Part shown: piece after piece, positions 1 through 4,360 of the stretch | Layout: every line of letters begins with the position of its first letter | Numbering within the stretch: position 1 is the first letter of the stretch | Source: Anaerolineae bacterium | Lineage (GTDB): Bacteria > Chloroflexota > Anaerolineae > Aggregatilineales > Phototrophicaceae | Direction of reading: 5' to 3' | Assembly (NCBI GenBank): GCA_014379235.1 | Contig: JACMMD010000121.1 | Span: 1 to 6,241 of the forward strand | Length of the DNA: 6,241 nt | Translations under genes and position numbers: made by a program | The notes under the pieces: generated by a model | Told to the model about the DNA's origin: nothing | Database searches by the model: none | What the model saw: the letters and a program-made list of their open reading frames with translations, nothing else

Positions 1-24
1 CGGCAGGCGAATACACGCCTGCCG
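1..24 (-). terminator. Probable terminator hairpin of the FHA gene (T-tract outside window)
   Basis: A perfect 9-bp inverted repeat, CGGCAGGCG at 1-9 and CGCCTGCCG at 16-24, encloses a 6-nt loop. Read on the minus strand it lies 15 nt beyond the TAA stop of the FHA gene, where a Rho-independent terminator would sit. The expected run of U would fall left of position 1 and cannot be seen, so termination is inferred from the GC-rich stem and its place. It could also serve a convergent gene on the other side. Confidence 0.6.
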
Positions 25-39
25 CAATGAAGTCGTGAA

Positions 40-981
40 TTAGCGTTGAACGAAAGAAATACGCAGCTTGAGATTGCCGAGACGCAGATCGTCGCCATTG
101 CGAAGGATGCGCGGCTGGTTTGCCACTAACTTCTGGCCGTTCAAATATGTGCCGTTGCCGCTGTTATGATCCACCACGCTCAACGCGCCATCGCGCCGGA
201 TGATGACCGCATGTTTGCGCGAGACACCTTTTTCGCCGCCGCCAAACTTCAGCAGATCGACATCGGGCGAGGTGTTGGTCGTCGGGTCGAAGCGTCCGAT
301 ACTGATCTCGGTGATCTCTTCGGCGTTGAAGACGAAGATTTCCTGCGAATCGTCGATGGTCAGGATCAGGTGTTTGCGCTTGGTGAACTGCGCCGTTCCC
401 CACTTGGGCGTACCCTCTTCAAAATCCGGCTCGTTTAAGAGGCTGGTCTTGCCCTCTCTAAAGTCGTCAGTCTCAGGAATGTACTTGACCCCGCTATCCG
501 GTTTAGCGGCAACGTCCGACGACTGCTCAATGGGGCCTGTTCCGGGAATGATTTTGGGAGCGTCAGGCGGCTGCTCAATGGGGCCTGTTCCGGGAATGAT
601 TTTAGGAACGTCGGGCGGCTGCTCAATGGGGCCTGTGCCGGGAGTTTTGATCGGTAAAGACGTATCAACTAGCGACGGCGCTGCCGTAGGCGCTGATACT
701 GCCGCTGAGGTTGGCGCTGGTGTCGGGCTTGGCGCGCTGCTGGATGGCGCTGCGGCAGGTGGTTCACTTGCCGGGTCTGGCACAGCGCTGCTGTGGTCAT
801 GCGCCGTGGGGTCAGCGACAGGCGGGATATTGACGTTCGTGCCGTTGGGCGCGCTCATATCTCGCGTCAGTTGGTCAAGCCGAATCTGGTGAACCTCTTG
901 CGTTTTGGTCTGCTTTTTCTCGTCTGTAGGATTTGGTTCCAAAGACTTTGTATCCTGCTGTTCCGCATCTGCACTCATCAT
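40..981 (-). CDS. FHA-domain protein with proline-rich linker and 16-residue tandem repeats
   Basis: A 313-residue soluble protein with no signal peptide or membrane segment, so probably cytoplasmic. Residues 1-45 are charged and Gln-rich. Residues 46-110 are a Pro/Ala/Ser/Thr-rich, probably disordered linker. Residues 114-161 carry three copies of a 16-residue unit (PGTGPIEQPPDVPKII; the third is degenerate). Residues about 205-311 form a forkhead-associated domain, shown by the GR pair (229-230), the SRKH motif (S254, R255, H257) and the N-G-T-x-x-N-G run (276-282). These are the residues that hold phospho-threonine in known FHA domains. Just before the domain is a KTSLLNEPDF stretch (178-187), somewhat like the phosphorylated ETTSVF region of mycobacterial GarA. 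The start has two adjacent ATGs (979-981 and 976-978); a GGAG at 988-991 lies 6 or 9 nt upstream. The likely role is a phosphorylation-dependent adaptor; its partner and pathway are unknown. The Ser/Thr kinase at the other end of the window is a candidate. Confidence 0.9.
   Translation of the reverse strand: MMSADAEQQDTKSLEPNPTDEKKQTKTQEVHQIRLDQLTRDMSAPNGTNVNIPPVADPTAHDHSSAVPDPASEPPAAAPSSSAPSPTPAPTSAAVSAPTAAPSLVDTSLPIKTPGTGPIEQPPDVPKIIPGTGPIEQPPDAPKIIPGTGPIEQSSDVAAKPDSGVKYIPETDDFREGKTSLLNEPDFEEGTPKWGTAQFTKRKHLILTIDDSQEIFVFNAEEITEISIGRFDPTTNTSPDVDLLKFGGGEKGVSRKHAVIIRRDGALSVVDHNSGNGTYLNGQKLVANQPRILRNGDDLRLGNLKLRISFVQR
499..642 (-). repeat. 48-bp in-frame tandem repeat inside the FHA gene
   Basis: Three units with an exact 48-bp period start at 523, 571 and 619 on the plus strand when phased on CTGCTCAATGGGGCCTG. 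The first two full units (523-570 and 571-618) differ at only 3 of 48 positions. The third matches well for about 25 nt and then diverges. Each unit adds 16 residues (PGTGPIEQPPDVPKII and variants, protein residues 114-161), so gain or loss of a unit keeps the frame. The near identity of two units suggests recent duplication or ongoing length change of the linker before the FHA domain. Confidence 0.92.
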
Positions 982-1035
982 GTGCGTCTCCGGGAATTGA
1001 TCGTCACAAATACTAACTGTAATCTGAATGGTTAA

Positions 1036-1044
1036 ATTGTACCA
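1036..1044 (-). promoter_or_regulatory. Candidate extended -10 promoter of the FHA gene (proximal)
   Basis: On the minus strand this reads TGGTACAAT, an extended -10 element (TGn plus TACAAT). No good -35 hexamer stands 16-18 bp upstream, which is common when an extended -10 is present. Transcription would start near 1028-1030, giving a leader of about 47-50 nt before the FHA start codon. Confidence 0.4.
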
Positions 1045-1065
1045 TCAAATCGTTTGCGTTTGTTG

Positions 1066-1074
1066 ATTGTATCA
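1066..1074 (-). promoter_or_regulatory. Candidate extended -10 promoter of the FHA gene (distal)
   Basis: On the minus strand this reads TGATACAAT, a second extended -10 element 30 bp upstream of the proximal one. A weak TTTAAT lies 18 bp further upstream. The element sits inside a 15-bp near-palindrome (1066-1080), so it might be controlled by a dimeric regulator. Which of the two elements is used cannot be told from sequence. Confidence 0.35.
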
Positions 1075-1080
1075 TGCAAT
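1066..1080. promoter_or_regulatory. Near-palindrome, possible operator
   Basis: ATTGTATCATGCAAT is a 15-bp sequence in which 6 of 7 arm positions pair around a central C at 1073. It overlaps the distal -10 candidate of the FHA gene. Position and symmetry fit an operator, but short AT-rich palindromes also arise by chance and no regulator family is recognised. Confidence 0.2.
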
Positions 1081-1197
1081 GTTATAAAAATTAAACCTAA
1101 TGCTGTGACGCGAAATGGCGTATACTAAATATAAGTGAAGTTCTCGTTAGCAATGAGTACAATTAGTAACTCTAACGCCTTCCTTATACACACTCCA

Positions 1198-1226
1198 TTG
1201 ACCGCGCAAGCCTTCGAGTTTATGAT
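1198..1226 (+). promoter_or_regulatory. Probable sigma-70 type promoter of ftsH
   Basis: TTGACC (1198-1203) and TATGAT (1221-1226) are separated by exactly 17 bp. Each hexamer matches the housekeeping consensus at 5 of 6 positions. Transcription would begin near 1233, giving a leader of about 55 nt before the ftsH start codon. This is the best promoter in the spacer and points the right way. Confidence 0.65.
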
Positions 1227-1238
1227 GAGTTCACCGGG

Positions 1239-1263
1239 CGGTATGGGTAATCCTTTGATACCG
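1239..1263 (+). promoter_or_regulatory. Possible hairpin in the ftsH mRNA leader
   Basis: CGGTAT (1239-1244) pairs with ATACCG (1258-1263) across a 13-nt loop. The stem can be lengthened by two G-U pairs at its base. It lies just after the predicted transcription start and about 11 nt before the GGAG of the ribosome-binding site. It could influence mRNA stability or translation. It does not itself cover the ribosome-binding site, so a thermosensor role is not shown. Confidence 0.25.
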
Positions 1264-1288
1264 TTCGTTTGAGTGGAGAGCTTCCTCA

Positions 1289-3250
1289 GTGAATAACAAA
1301 CAACCTAAGAATGAACAAGGTAGTGGGAATTCGCCCTTTCCCGGGCGAAATGCCCAGCGAATATGGCTGATTCTCGGCGCGGCGGTGCTGCTGCTGTTCG
1401 TGCTGATGTTCGGCAGTCGTAACAATTTGCCGCGTAGCAACCGGATTCCGTTGAACGAAATCGCACGCCATGTACAGGATGGCAATGTGAGTTCGATCAC
1501 GGTACGCGGTGGTAACGATGTTTTTATCGAGTTCCGCAATAACGGCAGCACAGCGCTTTATTATAAAGAACGTGAAACCGATCTGTTCTCGCTGCTGAAA
1601 ACGTTTGGCGTTTCCGACGAAGACCTCTCCCGTGTAGAGTTCGTCGAGCAGCCGGGAGATAACACCACCGGGTTGATCTTCCAACTGTTGGTGGCGGTTG
1701 TACCCACGCTGATTATTATCTGGCTGTTATGGCGGATGATGCGCTCCGTGCGAACGGGGCAAGATCAAGCGATCAGTTTTGGCCGCAGCAGGGCGCGGGT
1801 CTCGCGGGATATGGAGCGTCCGCAAGTGACGTTTGGCGATGTGGCTGGCGCGGACGAGGCTAAAGAAGAACTGGCCGAAGTGGTCGAGTTCTTGAAAGAG
1901 CCGGAGAAGTTCATCCGGTTGGGGGCGCGTGTCCCGAAAGGCGTCCTTATGGTCGGCCCGCCCGGAACCGGCAAGACGCTGATGGCCCGCGCTGTTGCGG
2001 GCGAAGCGGGCGTACCATTTTTCAGCATTTCTGGCTCGGAATTTGTCGAGATGTTCGTCGGTGTCGGTGCATCGCGTGTGCGTGACCTGTTCGAGCGCGC
2101 CAAGGCCGAAGCGCCCGCCATCATCTTCGTTGACGAAATCGATGCCGTTGGCCGTCATCGCGGCGCGGGTCTCGGCGGCGGTCATGATGAGCGTGAACAA
2201 ACACTCAACCAGATTCTCGTAGAGATGGACGGCTTCGAGACGGGCACGAACGTAATCGTCATTGCCGCCACCAACCGTCCTGACATTCTTGACCCAGCGC
2301 TGCTGCGTCCGGGCCGCTTTGACCGCAAGGTCATCATGGATAACCCGGATGTCAAAGGACGGCTCGACATCCTTAAGGTACACGCGAAGGGCAAGCCCCT
2401 TGCGCCCGACATTGACCTGCAAGCGATGTCTAAGATCACGGCGGGTTTCTCCGGCGCTGATCTCGAAAACCTCGTCAATGAGGCGGCCATCTTGACGGCG
2501 CGCCGCAATAAGAAGTCCATCGGTATGAGCGAGCTTCAGGAAAGCATGGAGCGCGTCATCATGGGGCCGGAGCGCAAGTCGCGCGTGATCTCCGAAAAAG
2601 AGAAGCGTTCGATTGCCTACCATGAGGCCGGCCACGCCGTCCTCTACCACCTGTTGGAACATGCCGACCCGGTGCATAAGATCACTATCGTGCCGCGTGG
2701 CCGTGCTGGTGGTTACGTAATGCCGCTGCCGGATGAAGAATCGTTGAACATGACCCGCGAACAGTTTGAAGACCGTATCGTGGCGACGATGGGTGGGCGT
2801 GCGGCTGAGGAAATTGTCTTTAGCCAGTACACGACAGGCGCAAGCCACGACTTGCAGCAGGTGACACGCTGGGCGCGCATGATGGTCACGCAGTTCGGCA
2901 TGAGCGACAAGCTCGGCCCGCGCACCTTCGGCAGCGGTGGCGGTTCGCTGTTTTTGGGGCGCGAGATCGGTGAACAGCGCGATTACAGTGAAGAAGCGGC
3001 CACCCAGATCGACAATGAAGTCAAGCTGATCGTCTCCAGCGCCTATGCCCGCGCCAAACAACTGCTGCTGCAACACCGCGAAAAGCTGGATGTACTGGCA
3101 AAGGTGCTATTGGAGCAGGAAACGCTGGATCGCACGGAGTTTGAAGACCTGATGACGAACGGGATGCCCGGTGTTTTGCCGCCAACTGGCGCGCCGTCTC
3201 CGGCGATGTTCGAGCGCAGCGACGACACCGAAAGCCCGCTCCTCAGCTAA
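1289..3250 (+). CDS. ftsH: ATP-dependent zinc metalloprotease FtsH
   Basis: A complete 653-residue FtsH, the membrane-anchored hexameric AAA+ protease that extracts and degrades misfolded membrane proteins and selected regulators. Two membrane helices (about 25-42 and 127-150) flank an external domain. The AAA+ module shows Walker A GPPGTGKT (223-230), the pore-loop MFVG (255-258), Walker B IIFVDEID (278-285) and the second region of homology from ATNRPD (327-332) to PGRFDR, with arginine fingers R343 and R346. The protease domain has HEAGH (445-449) with zinc ligands H445 and H449, catalytic E446, and the third zinc ligand D521 in GASHD. Length is normal for the family. The GTG start is forced: an in-frame TGA at 1256-1258 lies upstream with no other start codon between them, and GGAG (1275-1278) stands 10 nt before it. 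The gene stands alone, with its own promoter and terminator. All key residues are present, so it should be active. Confidence 0.98.
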   Translation: MNNKQPKNEQGSGNSPFPGRNAQRIWLILGAAVLLLFVLMFGSRNNLPRSNRIPLNEIARHVQDGNVSSITVRGGNDVFIEFRNNGSTALYYKERETDLFSLLKTFGVSDEDLSRVEFVEQPGDNTTGLIFQLLVAVVPTLIIIWLLWRMMRSVRTGQDQAISFGRSRARVSRDMERPQVTFGDVAGADEAKEELAEVVEFLKEPEKFIRLGARVPKGVLMVGPPGTGKTLMARAVAGEAGVPFFSISGSEFVEMFVGVGASRVRDLFERAKAEAPAIIFVDEIDAVGRHRGAGLGGGHDEREQTLNQILVEMDGFETGTNVIVIAATNRPDILDPALLRPGRFDRKVIMDNPDVKGRLDILKVHAKGKPLAPDIDLQAMSKITAGFSGADLENLVNEAAILTARRNKKSIGMSELQESMERVIMGPERKSRVISEKEKRSIAYHEAGHAVLYHLLEHADPVHKITIVPRGRAGGYVMPLPDEESLNMTREQFEDRIVATMGGRAAEEIVFSQYTTGASHDLQQVTRWARMMVTQFGMSDKLGPRTFGSGGGSLFLGREIGEQRDYSEEAATQIDNEVKLIVSSAYARAKQLLLQHREKLDVLAKVLLEQETLDRTEFEDLMTNGMPGVLPPTGAPSPAMFERSDDTESPLLS

Positions 3251-3274
3251 CTTTTCAACCGTACAATTCCGTAG

Positions 3275-3299
3275 GGGCGTTCAACTGAACGCCCTTTTT
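3275..3299 (+). terminator. Rho-independent terminator of ftsH
   Basis: GGGCGTTC (3275-3282) and GAACGCCC (3287-3294) form a perfect 8-bp stem with an AACT loop, followed directly by five T (3295-3299). It begins 24 nt after the ftsH stop codon and should isolate ftsH from the toxin-antitoxin genes downstream. Confidence 0.93.
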
Positions 3300-3310
3300 C
3301 GTTTATAAAC

Positions 3311-3337
3311 GGGGATTGAAATCCCCGGCTAGAAAGC
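3311..3337 (+). repeat. Palindrome-containing 27-bp repeat, copy 1 (left flank of hicAB)
   Basis: It begins with GGGGATTGAAATCCCC, a perfect 7-bp inverted repeat around GA, and continues GGCTAGAAAGC. It matches copy 2 at 3894-3920 in 24 of 27 positions, in the same orientation. It lies between the ftsH terminator and the hicA promoter. The form resembles REP- or MITE-like interspersed elements. Whether the genome holds further copies cannot be seen here. Confidence 0.8.
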
Positions 3338-3378
3338 ACAAACTTTGCGGGTCGCCCTTTTTGTTCTCGAATAGTGAA

Positions 3379-3384
3379 TATAAT
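3379..3384 (+). promoter_or_regulatory. Consensus -10 box of hicAB, placed for leaderless transcription
   Basis: A perfect TATAAT ends 6 nt before the hicA ATG. Transcription would start about 7 nt downstream of the box, at or next to the A of the ATG. No ribosome-binding site precedes that ATG, which fits a leaderless mRNA. No convincing -35 hexamer was found at a 15-19 bp spacing. Confidence 0.55.
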
Positions 3385-3390
3385 TAGTGT

Positions 3391-3654
3391 ATGGTCAAAA
3401 AGAGTAAGATACTCCAAAAGATTCTTTCAGGTTCAAAGAATGTACGCTTTTCTGAGTTTACTGTTCTTATTGAAGGATTTGGTTTCACTCTCGAACGCAT
3501 TAGTGGCAGCCATCACGTTTTCTCACATCTAGTTCTAAAGCAACCTGTGTCCGTCCAACCCGATCAGAATGGACAGGCGAAACCGTATCAACTTAAACAG
3601 TTCATCAAACTGATCGAGAAACACGATTTGAAATTATCGGATGCAGAAGATTAG
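3391..3654 (+). CDS. hicA: HicA family toxin (mRNA interferase)
   Basis: An 87-residue HicA/YcfA-like protein. HicA toxins have a double-stranded-RNA-binding fold and cleave mRNA, halting translation until neutralised by HicB. The diagnostic core is present: a hydrophobic helix (about 22-31), the strand FTLERISGSHHVF with the active-site histidine region GSHH (39-42), a strand VSVQPDQNG (53-61) and a C-terminal helix YQLKQFIKLIEKHDL (66-80). It belongs to the slightly long form with an N-terminal LQKILSGSKNVRF stretch. The ATG is forced, because an in-frame TAG (3385-3387) ends two codons upstream. No Shine-Dalgarno sequence precedes it. GC content is about 40% by hand count, against about 60% in sampled ftsH, which suggests acquisition from elsewhere. 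hicB follows after 11 nt. Confidence 0.9.
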   Translation: MVKKSKILQKILSGSKNVRFSEFTVLIEGFGFTLERISGSHHVFSHLVLKQPVSVQPDQNGQAKPYQLKQFIKLIEKHDLKLSDAED

Positions 3655-3658
3655 GGAG
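3653..3658 (+). promoter_or_regulatory. Ribosome-binding site of hicB overlapping the hicA stop
   Basis: AGGGAG overlaps the last two bases of the hicA TAG stop (3652-3654) and stands 7 nt before the GTG start of hicB. This supports the GTG start and suggests that hicB translation is coupled to termination on hicA. The antitoxin has a strong site while the toxin has none, which should favour antitoxin production. Confidence 0.75.
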
Positions 3659-3665
3659 CATAAAG

Positions 3666-3884
3666 GTGAAAGACTATCACATCAACATCTTCTACAGCCC
3701 CGAAGATGAAGCCTATATCGCTGATATTCCCGACTTTGAAATGTGTTCAGCGTTTGGAGCGACACAGGAAGATGCGCTACGGGAAGTCTTGATTGCAAAG
3801 GCCGCTATCATCGAAACGATGCGCGAAAAGGGACAAGCTATTCCTGAACCGCGCTATCGTCCTGCTATCTATCAAATTGTGTAA
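3666..3884 (+). CDS. hicB: HicB family antitoxin, short form without DNA-binding domain
   Basis: A 72-residue protein of the HicB/UPF0150 type: strand YHINIFYSPEDEAYIADIPD (4-23), the CSAFGATQEDALREV segment (27-41), then a helix and the C-terminal PEPRYRPAIYQIV. HicB binds HicA and blocks its active site. Many HicB proteins also carry a C-terminal helix-turn-helix or ribbon-helix-helix domain that represses the operon. This one ends right after the HicB fold, so it neutralises but probably does not bind DNA by itself. The GTG start is supported by AGGGAG 7 nt upstream. The stop is 27 bp from the stop of the convergent gene, with repeat copy 2 in between. The gene forms an operon with hicA. 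Confidence 0.9.
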   Translation: MKDYHINIFYSPEDEAYIADIPDFEMCSAFGATQEDALREVLIAKAAIIETMREKGQAIPEPRYRPAIYQIV

Positions 3885-3893
3885 ATGAAAACT

Positions 3894-3920
3894 GAGGATT
3901 GAAATCCCCAGCTAGAGAGC
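3894..3920 (+). repeat. Palindrome-containing 27-bp repeat, copy 2 (right flank of hicAB)
   Basis: GAGGATTGAAATCCCC followed by AGCTAGAGAGC matches copy 1 (3311-3337) at 24 of 27 positions, the differences being at 3895, 3910 and 3917. The change at 3895 breaks one pair of the palindrome. The copy begins 9 nt after the hicB stop and runs into the 3' end of the convergent small gene, supplying its last two codons and its TAG stop (3912-3914). The start-to-start distance between copies is 583 bp, and the span contains exactly the hicAB module. Confidence 0.8.
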
Positions 3921-4322
3921 CATTTTAGCTCGACGTAGGATACTCTCAACATCGTGTCCGCGCTTCTTGAGCAGGAGCAAAGCCTTGGAGCGTATGAGTA
4001 CATAGCGGTCATAAGCTGCAATGAGACGTTCCATCTCAAGCTCTTGATCGGATGAAAGCAAACCTTGTTTGCCAAGTGCTGTTAGCTCTTGCAAGCGCAC
4101 GTCCGTTGACCATGCTAAACGTCGATAAACCAGCGCCCAAAGCTGTACATCTGAAAATGATTCTAAGGCTTCTGGCGATAGTGTCTCAGTATCCTCTCCA
4201 AACATCAGCGATAAGCTGTCTAACAAAACGTTTTCAAGCGGGCGATTACTGTTCTCCGCAACTTGGCGCACACGATCATAAAGCTCGTCAGGAATTTGGA
4301 GTAGAACAGGTTGTTGACTCAT
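3912..4322 (-). CDS. Small ribbon-helix-helix-like protein, possible orphan antitoxin
   Basis: A 136-residue protein of unknown function. Residues 5-40 read as a strand followed by two helices (PVLLQIPDELYDRVRQVAEN, then PLENVLLDSLSLMF), the usual pattern of a MetJ/Arc ribbon-helix-helix DNA-binding unit as found in many antitoxins. The rest is mainly helical and charged, with LLSSDQELEMERLIAAYDRY (88-107) and a Lys/Arg-rich end (115-133). No signal peptide or membrane segment is seen. The start lies 38 bp beyond the kinase stop with no terminator between, so the two genes may be cotranscribed. GAAGG (4335-4339) is a weak, distant ribosome-binding site. The last two codons and stop lie in repeat copy 2. 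Local GC is about 47% in the lines counted, below the neighbouring kinase. From memory, similar small proteins often sit beside a toxin or nuclease gene; none follows here. Real gene: fairly sure. Function: not assigned. Confidence 0.75.
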   Translation of the reverse strand: MSQQPVLLQIPDELYDRVRQVAENSNRPLENVLLDSLSLMFGEDTETLSPEALESFSDVQLWALVYRRLAWSTDVRLQELTALGKQGLLSSDQELEMERLIAAYDRYVLIRSKALLLLKKRGHDVESILRRAKMAL

Positions 4323-4360
4323 CAGATGACTTTACCTTCACTCTGAATCTATTCCTCATT

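Larger units (their letters stand above)
982..1288. other. AT-rich divergent spacer between the FHA gene and ftsH
   Basis: This 307-bp gap holds no convincing gene. It separates two genes transcribed away from each other, so both promoters should lie here. The left part (about 1005-1170) is AT-rich and holds the minus-strand promoter candidates and a 15-bp near-palindrome. The right part holds the ftsH promoter, a possible leader hairpin and the ftsH ribosome-binding site. A further inverted repeat, CGTTAG (1145-1150) with CTAACG (1172-1177), encloses 21 nt and has no assigned role. Confidence 0.75.

Noticed and set aside
200..892. Open frame of 230 codons on the plus strand across the FHA gene
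   Set aside because: It is antisense to a convincing FHA protein, and its repetitive Gly/Ala/Ser-rich translation is the shadow of the proline-rich linker and tandem repeat.
1121..1126. TATACT as a plus-strand -10 box for ftsH
   Set aside because: No acceptable -35 stands at 16-18 bp and there is no TGn extension; the TTGACC/TATGAT pair nearer to ftsH is much better.
1727..3076. Long open frame of 449 codons on the minus strand, opposite ftsH
   Set aside because: It lies wholly inside ftsH, whose identity is certain from all catalytic motifs. The translation is low-complexity, rich in His/Arg/Ala and matches no family I know; it is a by-product of GC-rich codon use.
3311..3326. GGGGATTGAAATCCCC as a second ftsH terminator
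   Set aside because: It is not followed by a T-tract, a good terminator already lies at 3275-3299, and the same sequence recurs at 3894 as part of a longer repeat.
3348..3362. GGGTCGCCC followed by TTTTT as a terminator before hicA
   Set aside because: The stem is only 3 bp with a 3-nt loop, too weak to support.
3311..3920. Possible CRISPR remnant, because GGATTGAAAT resembles the end of some CRISPR repeats
   Set aside because: There are only two copies, 583 bp apart, with two coding genes between them and no spacer-sized units or cas genes.
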